A stretch of 64,000 nucleotides of DNA from NCBI RefSeq assembly GCF_000171815.1, contig NZ_ABGR01000012.1, positions 1-64,000 on the forward strand. Direction: 5' to 3'. Positions 1 through 11,022 of this stretch are shown piece by piece (positions within the stretch are counted from its first letter, which is position 1; every line of letters starts with the position of its first letter). Under the pieces are notes generated by a model, which worked only from the letters and a program-made list of their open reading frames with translations, was not told where the DNA came from and made no database searches. A program made the translations under genes and the position numbers. This DNA is from Vibrio sp. AND4. GTDB taxonomy: Bacteria > Pseudomonadota > Gammaproteobacteria > Enterobacterales > Vibrionaceae.

Positions 1-24
1 CTAACCTGTGTAAGGAATCTCATT

Positions 25-534
25 ATGAAAACTGCAAAGAAATTAGTACTAGCGGCTGTTGTTTTACCTCTCACTCTAGGTACAGCGAGTGCATTCGCAT
101 TTGGTGGTAAAGACCACAAAGGTGGCCATGGCGACTGCGGTAAAGGCATGGATCGTGGCATTATGCGTCAACTAGACCTGACGGATGCACAAAAAGGCCA
201 ACTCAAAGAAATGCGTCAAGCGAACAAAGCGGCAATGAAAGCGAAATTCGCAGATGGTAAAGAAGCTCGCATGGCAGAGCGCCAAGCGCATCAAGAAAAA
301 GTTCAAGCGTTGCTCTTGGCTGACAACTTTGATCAAGCCACTGCAAATGTTTTAGCAAAAGAGATGGTTGAAAAGCAAGCAGGACGTCGCGTTGCGATGC
401 TAGAGAAGAAACACAAAATGCTGAGCGTGCTGACGCCTGAGCAAAAAACAAAATACATTGAGCTACAAAAAGAGCGCCATCAAAAGTGTGGTGAGAAGTT
501 CCAAAAGCTTACTAACAAGCATCACGAAAGCTGA
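25..534 (+). CDS. cpxP: CpxP/Spy-family periplasmic stress protein
   Basis: A 169-aa protein with a Sec signal peptide (residues 1 to about 24, positively charged start then a hydrophobic core) and the two LTxxQ motifs of the CpxP/Spy family, LTDAQ at 52-56 and LTPEQ at 136-140. The mature part is rich in Lys, Glu and His and predicted helical. Family members are periplasmic chaperones; CpxP also dampens the CpxA sensor kinase during envelope stress. AAGGA lies upstream of the ATG. cpxRA would be expected just to the left of the window but cannot be seen. Spy or a related paralogue is the alternative; the next gene being fieF, as in enterobacteria, favours CpxP. Confidence 0.85.
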   Translation: MKTAKKLVLAAVVLPLTLGTASAFAFGGKDHKGGHGDCGKGMDRGIMRQLDLTDAQKGQLKEMRQANKAAMKAKFADGKEARMAERQAHQEKVQALLLADNFDQATANVLAKEMVEKQAGRRVAMLEKKHKMLSVLTPEQKTKYIELQKERHQKCGEKFQKLTNKHHES

Positions 535-542
535 TTGCTAAA

Positions 543-582
543 GATCAAAAAGAGGCAGCCAGAGCGCTGCCTCTTTTTGATC
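543..582 (+). terminator. Rho-independent terminator after cpxP
   Basis: A long perfect stem of 17 bp (543-559 with 566-582) around a six-base loop. Its ends are A-rich and T-rich, so it could work in both directions. It separates cpxP from fieF. Confidence 0.85.
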
Positions 583-653
583 TCGGCAATGTCATACTCA
601 TTGCCTCATTCTCAAGGTATACTCAACACAAGGTTTGAGTTAACTATCTGAAC

Positions 654-1561
654 ATGAAACAGCAATACGCACGTTTAATCACGACGGCAGCTTGGATGGC
701 GACGATTGTCGCGACGCTTCTTTTAATCGTTAAAGTCATAGCCTGGTGGGTCACCGGATCTGTTAGCCTTCTGGCATCCTTAATAGACTCGATGCTGGAT
801 ATCGCGGCATCGGTAGTCAATCTTATTGTGGTGCGCTATTCCCTGCAGCCTGCGGACAGAGAACATACCTTCGGCCACGGTAAAGCAGAGTCTTTAGCGG
901 CGCTGGCGCAAGCGATGTTTATCTCTGGCTCTGCCGTGTTCCTGATACTGAATGGCATCGACCGCTTTTTCCGTCCACATGATCTCAATAGCCCTGAATT
1001 AGGGGTTTACGTTTCCCTGTTCGCCATGGTGGTGACTTTTGGACTTGTGATGTTCCAAAAGCATGTGGTGCGGGTAACCAGCAGTCAAGCAATTGCCGCG
1101 GACTCACTGCACTACCAAACGGATTTATATATGAATGGCGCCATTATGGTGGCATTGGGCCTAAGCTACTTTGGTGTCACTCAGGCTGATGCCGTCTTCC
1201 GATTGGTATTGGTCTCTTTATTTTGTACAGCGCTTTCAAGATGGTCAGTGAAGCGATTCAGACCTTATTAGATAGAAAACTGCCTGATGAAGAGTTAGAG
1301 CAAATCCGAGCAGAGTGCCTAAAAGTACAGGGGGTACTCGGTGTGCATCAGTTACGAACCCGAATGTCTGGCCCCACACGTTTTATCCAGTTACACCTAG
1401 AACTTGATGATAATTTACGTTTGATCGAAGCGCATCATATAGCCGATAAAGTAGAGGGTAATTTGTTGGCACTTTTCCCTGAAGCGGACGTGTTGATTCA
1501 CCAAGATCCATTGTCAGTGGTGTTTGGGCCAGAGAAAGAACAGAAAATACAAGATTGGTAA
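654..1561 (+). pseudogene. fieF: FieF-type cation diffusion facilitator, frameshifted
   Basis: Two overlapping frames together encode one cation diffusion facilitator of about 300 aa, the usual FieF length. The first frame (654-1271) carries the transmembrane part with the metal-site pairs DSMLD and HYQTD, but runs into unrelated sequence after DAVF. The correct reading resumes in the next frame, reaching YSAFKM near 1223, and continues through the cytoplasmic C-terminal domain to 1561. Adding one base near 1199 (TTCCGATT to TTCGCGATT) restores a continuous frame, so one base appears to have been lost. FieF exports Fe(II) and Zn(II) using the proton gradient. The truncated product would lack the last membrane segment and the dimerising domain. 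A sequencing error is the main alternative. Confidence 0.85.
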
Positions 1562-1845
1562 CGGCCGAAAAAGCGATGGTGTCTGGCGACAAATCGGCAC
1601 TTATTGGCTATCTTTCCATCACCACATCTTTACAAACGTGATCCTGATGTGAATCAACGAAGTTGTAGAGGGAAACTGTAATACTCTTACATAAGTAGAA
1701 AAGTTACATAAAAAAGTGTGTTTTCATTGGTATTCCTGTAGAGGAAATGTAACATAACGCACAGTTTTGCATTATGCAGGTTGCTTGGTAACAAGGGGCC
1801 TAGAAGAAAATTAAATAAATTGATTGTCAAAGATCGAGGGTGAGC

Positions 1846-2808
1846 ATGGTTAAGAAGATCGGTGTTTTAACAAGTGGCGGTGACGCACCTGGTATGAACG
1901 CTGCAGTACGTGGCGTAGTTCGTACTGCACTGTCTGAAGGATTGGAAGTTTACGGTGTTTACGATGGCTACCTAGGTCTGTATGAAGGCCGGATAGAGAA
2001 GCTAGATCGTTCTAGTGTTTCCGATGTGATCAACACAGGCGGGACATTTCTAGGCTCTGCACGCTTCCCAGAATTCAAACAAGTGGAAGTACGCGAACAA
2101 GCGATTGAGAACCTGAAAAAACACGGTATTGATGCACTTGTAGTTATCGGTGGCGACGGCTCTTACATGGGAGCTAAGAAACTGACGGAAATGGGCTACC
2201 CATGTATCGGTTTGCCGGGCACCATCGACAATGACATCGCAGGTACAGATTACACCATAGGTTACCTAACAGCACTTAACACGGTTATCGATGCGATCGA
2301 CCGCTTGCGTGACACGTCTTCTTCTCACCAGCGTATTTCTATCGTAGAAATCATGGGGCGTCACTGTGGTGACCTGACTCTGATGTCTGCAATCGCAGGT
2401 GGCTGTGAGTACATCATTACGCCAGAAACAGGTCTAGATAAAGACAAGTTAATCAAAAATATCCAAGACGGCATTTCTAAAGGTAAGAAGCATGCCATTA
2501 TCGCACTCACTGAGCTGATGATGGATGCAAACGAACTAGCGAAAGAGATTGAAACGGCAACAGGGCGTGAAACTCGTGCAACGGTACTTGGTCACATCCA
2601 GCGTGGTGGTCGTCCAGCGGCATTTGATCGTGTTCTTGCGTCTCGAATGGGTAACTACGCGGTTCACTTACTACAGGAAGGCCACGGCGGCCGTTGCGTG
2701 GGGATCGTCAAAGAGCAGTTGGTTCATCACGACATCATAGATGCAATCGAGAACATGAAGCGTCCAGTACGCAACGACTTATACAAAGTGGCTGAAGAGT
2801 TATTCTAA
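1846..2808 (+). CDS. pfkA: ATP-dependent 6-phosphofructokinase
   Basis: A 320-aa cytosolic enzyme that phosphorylates fructose 6-phosphate to fructose 1,6-bisphosphate, the committed step of glycolysis. The N-terminal [14 protein letters not shown] nucleotide-binding loop, GGDGSYMGA, the catalytic-region PGTIDNDI and MGRHCGDL are all present, and the length matches bacterial PfkA. I chose the ATG at 1846 because GAGGG lies 5 bp upstream and the product then starts MVKKIGVL like family members; a GTG two codons earlier is possible. The fieF-pfkA order resembles that of enterobacteria. Confidence 0.97.
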   Translation: MVKKIGVLTSGGDAPGMNAAVRGVVRTALSEGLEVYGVYDGYLGLYEGRIEKLDRSSVSDVINTGGTFLGSARFPEFKQVEVREQAIENLKKHGIDALVVIGGDGSYMGAKKLTEMGYPCIGLPGTIDNDIAGTDYTIGYLTALNTVIDAIDRLRDTSSSHQRISIVEIMGRHCGDLTLMSAIAGGCEYIITPETGLDKDKLIKNIQDGISKGKKHAIIALTELMMDANELAKEIETATGRETRATVLGHIQRGGRPAAFDRVLASRMGNYAVHLLQEGHGGRCVGIVKEQLVHHDIIDAIENMKRPVRNDLYKVAEELF

Positions 2809-2834
2809 GCTAGCTTGAATCGTTGTGAAATCCC

Positions 2835-2866
2835 CAAAAAAACCGCGGCTATCCGCGGTTTTTTAT
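2835..2866 (+). terminator. Rho-independent terminator after pfkA
   Basis: Stem AAAAAACCGCGG, loop CTAT, then CCGCGGTTTTTT. It sits between the convergent pfkA and MATE genes and can serve both. Confidence 0.9.
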
Positions 2867-2898
2867 TTTGATATTCAGACTTGTTTGATCTTGTTTCA

Positions 2899-4278
2899 TC
2901 AAGAGTCTGAGTGTTCAGCTAGCATTAAGCGACGTTCACGCAGTGCGAACAGGTAACCCACCAGTCCACCGAGTATATTGCCCAGTGCTATGCCGATAAA
3001 TAGCCCTTCAACACGGTACAACTGACTGCCAATCCACGCCGCAGGCAAAGTGAAGACAAACAAGCGCATAAAGCTCCATTGGAAAGCTCGCAGTGGTTTG
3101 TGCATTGCGTTATAGCCACTGACTAACATCATCACAATGCCTTGGAAGCCATAGCTAAATGGCACCACCAAGAGGTAATGCCACAGTAAATCTTTGACGG
3201 CTGCTTCCTGTGAGAACAGCGCAGCAAGAGGAATACTAAGAGGCACCATCATCAAGAAGATAAAACCTTGGAAGAAAATCGCAAAGCGCATGCTTAGGAA
3301 CCAGGCTGAGAATGCACGCGCTGGGTTATTGGCCCCCAAGTTTTGCGCCATAAATGGGGTGAGCGCTGAGGTTAGCGACATTAACACCAGAATCAAGATC
3401 GACTCAATACGCTGCGCAGCCCCATACGCCGCGACTGCTGCGGTTCCATGGCTGGAAAGTATCATCATCAGAATCGCCCCAGAAAGCGGTGTCATGGCAT
3501 TTGATAGTGCGGCAGGTGTGCCTATCTTGAGAGTTTGTTGCCAATCTTGTTTGATGAGCGACCACTGTGGGGCAGCAAGCAGCTTTTCGCGTTTTATCAA
3601 TACGTAGAAAGATCCGCACAACGCGCCAAACCAACTGAATGCACTGGCAATTGCTGCACCTTGAATGCCGAGCTCAGGGAAAGGTCCTAAGCCAAAGATG
3701 AGCACTGGGTCGAGAAGGCCGTTAATGAGCCCTGCCAGCATCATAATCTTGGCTGGCGTTCTCGTATCGCCCGAGGCACGAATGGCGCTGTTACCCGCCA
3801 TCGGTATCACTAACAGAGGAATGGTTAAGTACCAGATTTGCATGTATTGCTCAATGAGCGGGATAGCGTCGGCTTTTGCTCCTAGGAAGCGAAATAGTGG
3901 ATCGATAGTAAACCAACCTAAGGTTGAGGCCATCGTGACCAAAGCCACCGCAAGCAGCAAACCATGGCTGGTAAAACGGGCGGCTTGGGGAGCATAACCC
4001 TGGCCAAGTAGACGACCTATGTTGGTCGATAGCCCCATACCAATGCCCATCGTGATGCAGTTCACCGCAAAGGTCACAGGAAAGGTATAGCTGATCGCCG
4101 CCAGCGCTTTAGTGCCCAACAGCGAGATGAAAAAAGTATCGACCAAGTTAAACATCAAAATGGCAATCATGCCCATGGTCATGGGAATGGTCATTTTGCG
4201 TAATGTGTCTGGAATGGGCGCGGTCAGCAAACCATGTTTATCTTGGGCCTGAGTGTCCGGCTTGTTCTTTTCCAACAT
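2899..4278 (-). CDS. MATE-family multidrug/Na+ efflux transporter
   Basis: A 459-aa inner-membrane protein with about 12 hydrophobic segments in two homologous halves, the pattern of MATE (DinF/NorM superfamily) exporters. Typical features are the early MTIPMTMGMIAIL helix, the FNLVDTFFISLLGT stretch and a second-half repeat starting near ALSNAMTPLSGA. Members use sodium or proton gradients to export cationic drugs and dyes. The substrate cannot be read from sequence. The gene stands alone, convergent with pfkA, and its ATG has only a weak upstream ribosome-binding site. It is a paralogue rather than clearly NorM. Confidence 0.9.
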   Translation of the reverse strand: MLEKNKPDTQAQDKHGLLTAPIPDTLRKMTIPMTMGMIAILMFNLVDTFFISLLGTKALAAISYTFPVTFAVNCITMGIGMGLSTNIGRLLGQGYAPQAARFTSHGLLLAVALVTMASTLGWFTIDPLFRFLGAKADAIPLIEQYMQIWYLTIPLLVIPMAGNSAIRASGDTRTPAKIMMLAGLINGLLDPVLIFGLGPFPELGIQGAAIASAFSWFGALCGSFYVLIKREKLLAAPQWSLIKQDWQQTLKIGTPAALSNAMTPLSGAILMMILSSHGTAAVAAYGAAQRIESILILVLMSLTSALTPFMAQNLGANNPARAFSAWFLSMRFAIFFQGFIFLMMVPLSIPLAALFSQEAAVKDLLWHYLLVVPFSYGFQGIVMMLVSGYNAMHKPLRAFQWSFMRLFVFTLPAAWIGSQLYRVEGLFIGIALGNILGGLVGYLFALRERRLMLAEHSDS

Positions 4279-4412
4279 TTTTGATGTCTATCTGGTGAGG
4301 GAAGTGGAAGGATACAAGAAAGCCGCTGCCTCCGCGAGTGAGCATTTCGCACGCAAACCGTTGCTTAGCTGCTGGTTATTTTAACTAAGTCACAAAAAAA
4401 TCACGCCAGCCC

Positions 4413-4440
4413 CTTGGGATCCTTAGCTTTACCCCTAATA
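4413..4440 (+). promoter_or_regulatory. Sigma-32-like heat-shock promoter of groESL
   Basis: CTTGGGA (4413-4419) and CCCCTAATA (4432-4440) are separated by 12 bp and resemble the sigma-32 consensus CTTGAAA / CCCCATNT. The -10 element ends 67 bp before the groES ATG. The -35 deviates at two positions, so this is a pattern match only. Confidence 0.6.
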
Positions 4441-4507
4441 TAGTGAACACGTGCCCCTACATGGGCAATTATCAAATAATCATGGAAATTTTCAGGAGAG
4501 ACGACCG

Positions 4508-4798
4508 ATGAACATTCGTCCATTACATGACCGAGTTATCGTTGAACGCAAAGAATTGGAATCAAAGTCAGCGGGTGGCATCGTTTTAACGGGTTCTGCT
4601 GCAGAAAAATCGACTCGCGGCGTGGTTCTAGCTGTGGGTAAAGGCCGCATTCTAGAGAACGGCACAGTGCTACCGTTGGACGTTAAAGTGGGTGATACTG
4701 TGATTTTCGCTGAAGGTTACGGCACTAAAACTGAAAAGATCGACGGCAAAGAAGTGCTGGTAATGTCTGAAAACGACATCATGGCGATCGTTGAGTAA
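4508..4798 (+). CDS. groES: Co-chaperonin GroES
   Basis: A 96-aa protein, the standard GroES length, beginning [14 protein letters not shown]. The mobile-loop region [19 protein letters not shown] that contacts GroEL is present at about residues 17-36. It forms the heptameric lid of the GroEL cage. The start at 4508 is supported by AGGAGA 7 bp upstream and by family alignment; upstream in-frame codons lack family similarity. groEL follows after 73 bp, forming the usual bicistronic heat-shock operon. Confidence 0.98.
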   Translation: MNIRPLHDRVIVERKELESKSAGGIVLTGSAAEKSTRGVVLAVGKGRILENGTVLPLDVKVGDTVIFAEGYGTKTEKIDGKEVLVMSENDIMAIVE

Positions 4799-4811
4799 TA
4801 GCAATCATTGA

Positions 4812-6518
<1,707 letters not shown>

Positions 6519-6863
6519 ATTGCTGCTTGTCTTGACGCTCTAACTTTTTTGTAGCGCAAAGACAACCAACCAAACCAAATGATGAAGCCGAGGTGAATGC
6601 CTCGGCTTTTTGTATCTGCGTTATTGACGTGAAAAACAGTGTATTGGATTCATTGTTCTGTCCTGAAAACGCTTAAATATGACCCCTAGCTAACATTGTT
6701 CGACATCGAATGGAGCAAAATCACTACAACATATGTGGTTATTAAAGACTCGGTTCTTGAAGACCAAGTGATTAAAAACCAGTTTATTGAAAATAAAATC
6801 ATCAATAAATCAAGTTGCCAATAAACTAAGTTGCCAATCAACCATCCCCCAACGGAGACGAAA
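6519..6863. other. Gene-free interval after groEL
   Basis: This 345-bp gap holds the groEL terminator and then A/T-rich sequence. The 11-mer AAGTTGCCAAT occurs twice (6812-6822 and 6828-6838), 16 bp apart, close to the start of the next gene; it may be an operator or chance. I see no convincing small gene. Confidence 0.5.
6586..6612 (+). terminator. Rho-independent terminator of groESL
   Basis: Stem AGCCGAGG (6586-6593) with CCTCGGCT (6600-6607), six-base loop, followed by a T run. Confidence 0.9.
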
Positions 6864-7427
6864 ATGAAAAAGCTTATGATGTCACTGGCTGTTGCCGCCA
6901 GTATTGCTTCACCTGTCGCTCTGGCTGATAGCACGCCAGTTATGATCTCGACCATCGATAACACTAACGCTCCTTCAAACTCTTCTGTTGGTGGCGTTCG
7001 TTTAGCGGTTCTTCACGGTCAGGTGAACGAGGTGAAAGGTGTCGACTTCGCACTTCTCGGTATGTCTGAAACAGACCGCACAACGGGTGTTAACTTTGGT
7101 CTTTTCTTTGGTGCGTCAAAAGTAAACCAAGAAATGAACGGCCTTTCTCTCGGTCTATTCAACTGGAACCAGGGCCAAACCACAGGTCTTAACCTAGGTG
7201 CGGTTAACGTAACAAACAACGTTGCAGGTCTGAACTGGAGTGCGGTGAATTATTCTGAGGGTTACACAATGGCGGATATCGGTCTGGCAAGTATCTCTAA
7301 AAAATCGAACTTCCAGCTTGGTCTCTTTAACATGACTGATCAAATCGACGGTGTTCAAATTGGTCTACTAAACTGTGCAGACAACGGTTTCTTCAAATGT
7401 TTCCCGATAGTGAACTTTGCTAAATAG
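6864..7427 (+). CDS. Secreted VC2662-like repeat protein
   Basis: A 187-aa exported protein. A signal peptide covers about residues 1-21 (MKKLMMSLAVAAS then ALA). The mature part is a run of short repeats built on GxNxGLF or GLxLGxxN units roughly 15-18 residues apart (GVNFGLFF, GLSLGLFN, GLNLGAVN, GLNWSAVN, FQLGLFN, VQIGLLN), suggesting a beta-solenoid or beta-barrel-like fold. It resembles the uncharacterised V. cholerae family VC2662, also just downstream of groESL. Function is unknown. Start chosen at the ATG after GGAGACGAAA; an upstream in-frame codon would bury the signal peptide. Family naming is from memory. Confidence 0.75.
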   Translation: MKKLMMSLAVAASIASPVALADSTPVMISTIDNTNAPSNSSVGGVRLAVLHGQVNEVKGVDFALLGMSETDRTTGVNFGLFFGASKVNQEMNGLSLGLFNWNQGQTTGLNLGAVNVTNNVAGLNWSAVNYSEGYTMADIGLASISKKSNFQLGLFNMTDQIDGVQIGLLNCADNGFFKCFPIVNFAK

Positions 7428-7503
7428 TCAGTGAACTTTGATAATCTTATCGTGATTTTCGCTGAATAATCGAGCGAACTTCCACAATAATGACTCGATA
7501 CAC

Positions 7504-7536
7504 AAAAGCCCCGATGAGATGTCGGGGCTTTTTTAT
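7504..7536. terminator. Bidirectional terminator between convergent genes
   Basis: AAAAGCCCCGA (7504-7514) pairs with TCGGGGCTTTT (7522-7532) and is followed by T residues. It lies between the convergent VC2662-like and MgtC-like genes and has A and T tracts on both sides. Confidence 0.9.
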
Positions 7537-7544
7537 TAAGTGGT

Positions 7545-8042
7545 TTATTTGATTAAACGTTTGGATGTTTTTCGCTGCTGCATTCTTTGATGTACCCCAC
7601 GGCGCAGAGCTTGGACACGACTTTCCGCCTTGTCCACACCGAGTAAAACGGTCAGCGCTAATACGGTAATAATGATCGATTGTGATAACAAACCTAAGCC
7701 AATCATCAAGCCTAAACCAGCCAGAACCCAAATCACCGCCGCAGAAGTTACGCCATGGATCTTTCCATCTTGCGTCATCATCACGCCAGCGCCTAAGAAG
7801 CCCACGCCTGTAATGATCTGGCCAAGTACCCGAGCTTGGTCGAGTGTGTTTGGTGAGAGGGAAACTGCCATCGACATAAATAGGTAAGTGCCTGAGATAA
7901 CAAGAATTGAGGTACGAATGCCAACAGGTTTGCCCCGAGTTTGACGTTCTATACCTATCATCAGCCCATTGATGGCGCAGCAAAACATTGCTGGCCAACT
8001 GAATGGTTCAAGCTCGAAAAGGTGTTCAAAAGTTGTCTGCAT
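7545..8042 (-). CDS. MgtC/SapB-family membrane protein
   Basis: A 165-aa protein with four to five hydrophobic helices in the conserved N-terminal MgtC membrane domain: the GLMIGIERQTRGKPVGIRTS signature, then GQIITGVGFLGAGVMM. It lacks the long soluble C-terminal domain of Salmonella MgtC, so it is the short SapB/YhiD type. Such proteins have been linked to magnesium limitation and to ATP synthase modulation; the exact role here is unknown. The start at 8042 is set by a strong GGAGG 6 bp upstream, and the 25 extra in-frame codons upstream are unlikely to be translated. Confidence 0.88.
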   Translation of the reverse strand: MQTTFEHLFELEPFSWPAMFCCAINGLMIGIERQTRGKPVGIRTSILVISGTYLFMSMAVSLSPNTLDQARVLGQIITGVGFLGAGVMMTQDGKIHGVTSAAVIWVLAGLGLMIGLGLLSQSIIITVLALTVLLGVDKAESRVQALRRGVHQRMQQRKTSKRLIK

Positions 8043-8136
8043 TTTAACCTCCAAATTGGCGGAGTATGCATAGATAAGCGCCTTGGATCGAACAAAAGCT
8101 TTTACTCGTAACGACAATCTTTATGCGGTAAACAAC

Positions 8137-9159
8137 TTACTCTAGATTTAGATCCAGTGGTGTTTTACTTGGCCGACCACCTATTTCACGGGTCAACTTG
8201 GGCACTAAGTAGCCAGATACTCGCGTGATCACGCCGCGCATGATCTCTTTGGCTTGTGTATCTGAGACAAAATAATGCGCCGCACCTTGGACTTTATCGA
8301 GAACGTGCAAGTAGTAAGGCAAAATACCGGCATCAAATAACGCTTCGTTGAGTGTAACTTGTGCTTCAACGCTGTCGTTGACATCTTTTAACAGTACGGC
8401 TTGGTTTAGCAGAGTCACACCAACTTGCTTCAACTTTGCCATTTTAGCGGTCAATTCTGCATTGATTTCGTCGGCGTGGTTGATGTGTGTCACCAACACA
8501 ATTTGTAGGCGGGAAGCTTGCAGTAGGTGGGATAGTTGATCAGTAATACGAGCAGGAATGACCACAGGTAAACGGCTGTGAATACGCAGGCGCTTGATGT
8601 GCGGAATGTGTTCGATAGCCTGAATCAGCCATTCGATTTCACTGTCTTTCGCCATCAGAGGATCGCCCCCCGATAAGATAACCTCGTTGATCTCTGGATG
8701 CTGAGAGACATAATCGAGACTGGTTTGCCAAACCGACTTTGACCCCTTGTTGTCCTGATAAGGAAAATGACGACTAAAACAGTATCGACAGTTTATCGCG
8801 CAGCCACCTTTCACAATCATCAATGCGCGATTTTTGTATTTGTGTAGCAGTCCTGGAATCGCGTTGCCTTGCTCGTCTAATGGATCAGCAGAGTAGCCTT
8901 GATGCACCTCAAACTCTTCACTGAGCGGCAAAACCTGACGCAATAAAGGGTCGTGAGGGTTGCCCTTTTCCATTCGCTCAACAAAACTTAGCGGAACTCG
9001 AAGCGAAAAGAGTTCACGTGCCGCGAAACCTTTTTGCCACGGTGTTGGGTCTATTTCTAAGACTTCGAGTAGTTTTCTCGGGTCCGAGATCGCATTCGAT
9101 AGTTGTTTGAGCCAGTTTTGCTCAACAGATTCGACTTTTCGGGTTATTATGTCTGGCAT
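8137..9159 (-). CDS. epmB: EF-P beta-lysylation protein EpmB (lysine 2,3-aminomutase type)
   Basis: A 340-aa radical-SAM enzyme that converts alpha-lysine to (R)-beta-lysine for attachment to elongation factor P. The [4Fe-4S] binding motif CAINCRYCF (CxxxCxxC), the downstream SGGDPLM and the C-terminal PLP lysine region of the lysine 2,3-aminomutase family are visible. It is transcribed away from efp, with only 33 bp between the start codons, so the promoters must overlap. The ATG at 9159 is preferred over a TTG three codons upstream. Its ligase partner EpmA is encoded about 5 kb away. Confidence 0.95.
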   Translation of the reverse strand: MPDIITRKVESVEQNWLKQLSNAISDPRKLLEVLEIDPTPWQKGFAARELFSLRVPLSFVERMEKGNPHDPLLRQVLPLSEEFEVHQGYSADPLDEQGNAIPGLLHKYKNRALMIVKGGCAINCRYCFSRHFPYQDNKGSKSVWQTSLDYVSQHPEINEVILSGGDPLMAKDSEIEWLIQAIEHIPHIKRLRIHSRLPVVIPARITDQLSHLLQASRLQIVLVTHINHADEINAELTAKMAKLKQVGVTLLNQAVLLKDVNDSVEAQVTLNEALFDAGILPYYLHVLDKVQGAAHYFVSDTQAKEIMRGVITRVSGYLVPKLTREIGGRPSKTPLDLNLE

Positions 9160-9192
9160 TGAAATCAACTCAAAGATGTGTAAGAGGAAATC

Positions 9193-9759
9193 ATGGCGTC
9201 AGTAAGCACCAATGAATTCAAAGGCGGTTTAAAATTCATGATGGATAACGAGCCTTGCTCAATTATCGAAAATGAATACGTTAAGCCGGGCAAAGGCCAA
9301 GCGTTTAACCGTGTAAAACTTCGTAAACTGCTGTCAGGTAAAGTGTTAGAGAAAACATTTAAGTCAGGCGATACCGTAGAACTAGCTGACGTTGTTGACG
9401 TTGAACTCGGTTACCTATATAGCGATGGCGAATTCTACCACTTCATGAACAACGAAACATTTGAGCAAATCGCAGCTGACGCAAAGGCAGTTGGCGAATC
9501 AGCGAAATGGTTAGTTGAAAACGACGTATGTACTCTAACGTTGTGGAATGATAACCCTATCACAGTAACGCCACCAAATTTTGTTGAGCTCGCCGTGACT
9601 GAGACCGATCCTGGCCTAAAAGGTGATACTCAAGGTACTGGTGGTAAGCCAGCCACTCTAGCAACTGGCGCGGTAGTTCGCGTGCCTCTATTCATCGCTA
9701 TCGGTGAAGTTGTGAGAGTTGATACTCGTACTGGCGAATACGTTGGTCGTGTGAAGTAA
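9193..9759 (+). CDS. efp: Elongation factor P
   Basis: A 188-aa translation factor that rescues ribosomes stalled at polyproline. The conserved loop VKPGKGQAF carries Lys34, the residue that EpmA and EpmB modify with beta-lysine. The N-terminal KOW-like domain and two OB domains have normal length, and the C-terminal signature [14 protein letters not shown] is intact. GAGGAAATC precedes the ATG. Confidence 0.98.
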   Translation: MASVSTNEFKGGLKFMMDNEPCSIIENEYVKPGKGQAFNRVKLRKLLSGKVLEKTFKSGDTVELADVVDVELGYLYSDGEFYHFMNNETFEQIAADAKAVGESAKWLVENDVCTLTLWNDNPITVTPPNFVELAVTETDPGLKGDTQGTGGKPATLATGAVVRVPLFIAIGEVVRVDTRTGEYVGRVK

Positions 9760-9780
9760 CTCACTCAAAGTATTCAATCA

Positions 9781-9807
9781 AAAAAGGTCGCTTCGGCGGC
9801 CTTTTTT
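9781..9807 (+). terminator. Rho-independent terminator after efp
   Basis: AAAAAGGTCGC, loop TTCG, GCGGCCTTTTTT; a UUCG-type tetraloop with one G-T pair and a T run. Confidence 0.9.
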
Positions 9808-10203
9808 ATTGTCTGTCATTTTACTTAGCTGTTTCAAATCACAACCAGATAGATTTCTTTGACTAACTTGTTGTGGCTTTCAGGGGGAGGAGTGGACTAA
9901 ATTAATCAGATCACACAGCAATAAGATCATTGGTGGTCAAAAGCTAAAAAAGCAAAAAGAACATAGGTAACCTAAAACTATATAAGTACCCCAAAGCGAG
10001 ATAATGGCTATCCATCAGAGTGATGATAGGCAACAAATCAACCAGCGATTACGCGTACAATTTGGTAGGGGTTACCATAGGCATTTTGCTTCAAGCGTTG
10101 CACAAAATAACAGGATGAGATGGCGATCTCTATCGGGTAAAAGTGATAGTTGGCTTTAATTACATTGACCAGTGCTGGTGATAAGCATAAATGGCAGGCA
10201 ATA
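9808..10203. other. Gene-free interval between efp and frd
   Basis: About 400 bp between two convergent terminators. The only open frame here (10038-10307, minus) runs into frdD, has no family resemblance and no clear ribosome-binding site, so I do not call it. I see no RNA gene or repeat. Confidence 0.5.
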
Positions 10204-10232
10204 AAAAAGCTGGCGAATTGCCAGCTTTTATC
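10204..10232 (-). terminator. Rho-independent terminator of frdABCD
   Basis: AAAAGCTGGC and GCCAGCTTTT flank a short loop, 15 bp past the frdD stop on the minus strand. Confidence 0.88.
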
Positions 10233-10246
10233 ATTTTTGTCAGCAT

Positions 10247-10624
10247 TTAAATCATCAAGATAAAGATGATTGCGAGCCCAGATATCAGGCCTGCAAATGC
10301 GTAACAAGCAATTTTACCTACCACTCCGGTATGGAATTTTAGGTCGTGCATGCCGTGATGTACACGGTGCATGGCGTGCCACATTGGCAGTGCTAGCGTG
10401 CCAATGATGAATAGTGCGCCAATGATGCTGGTTGCAAATTCAGATACGCGCTCGTAGCTCATTGCTTGTGCATCTATGACGCCTAGCGGCACTAGGATAC
10501 CCAGTACCAATATTGTGATTGGCGTGATCATCGCAAACCAAGTACCACCGGCACCAAATAGACCCCACCAGATTGGCTCATCAGAACGTTTCGGCGCAGT
10601 ATTAACACTATAATTCGGTTTCAT
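10247..10624 (-). CDS. frdD: Fumarate reductase subunit FrdD
   Basis: A 125-aa integral membrane anchor with three hydrophobic helices, starting [20 protein letters not shown], which matches the family's N-terminal KRSDEPxWWxLFGAGG pattern. With FrdC it anchors FrdAB to the inner membrane and binds menaquinol. Last gene of frdABCD; 12 bp separate it from frdC. Confidence 0.96.
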   Translation of the reverse strand: MKPNYSVNTAPKRSDEPIWWGLFGAGGTWFAMITPITILVLGILVPLGVIDAQAMSYERVSEFATSIIGALFIIGTLALPMWHAMHRVHHGMHDLKFHTGVVGKIACYAFAGLISGLAIIFILMI

Positions 10625-10636
10625 TACTCAAGCTCC

Positions 10637-11020
10637 TTACATCACGATGAGAACGATCAGTGAGATGAACGCTACCGCTGCCCACTGAGTCAGAACGATG
10701 ATCTTCTTATCCACTGGTTTGCCTTTCAGACGAATTGGCATAACTTGTGGCATCATGCTGAAGAAAGTTTGCGCGTGGAATAGGCTACCTAGTAGTGCAA
10801 CGATGTTGATCGCTACCACGATAGGGTTTGCCATGAACGCCAACCAACCTTGCCAAGCCTCTGGGCCTTTCACTAGCGAACCTAGACCGATCGTTAGGAA
10901 GACAGTGAACAAGATCAGTGGCAGCACAGTTGCTTCACGCAGCATGTAGAAGCGGTAGAAAGGATGGTTCTTCCACCAAGTGCGTTGTACTTCACGAACG
11001 TAAGGTTTACGGCTGCTCAT
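10637..11020 (-). CDS. frdC: Fumarate reductase subunit FrdC
   Basis: A 127-aa membrane anchor with three transmembrane helices and the family start KPYVREVQRTWWKNHPFY; the conserved Glu near position 29 (MLREATVLPL) is in the quinone-site region. It pairs with FrdD. It begins 2 bp after the frdB stop, consistent with translational coupling. Confidence 0.96.
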   Translation of the reverse strand: MSSRKPYVREVQRTWWKNHPFYRFYMLREATVLPLILFTVFLTIGLGSLVKGPEAWQGWLAFMANPIVVAINIVALLGSLFHAQTFFSMMPQVMPIRLKGKPVDKKIIVLTQWAAVAFISLIVLIVM

Positions 11021-11022
11021 CC

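Noticed and set aside
7447..7998. Long minus-strand frame (183 aa) overlapping the MgtC-like gene
   Set aside because: Shadow of the MgtC gene in another frame; Trp/Arg-rich, no family resemblance, no ribosome-binding site.
10038..10307. 89-aa minus-strand frame between efp and frd
   Set aside because: It overlaps the start of the frd terminator and frdD, has no recognisable motif and no good ribosome-binding site.
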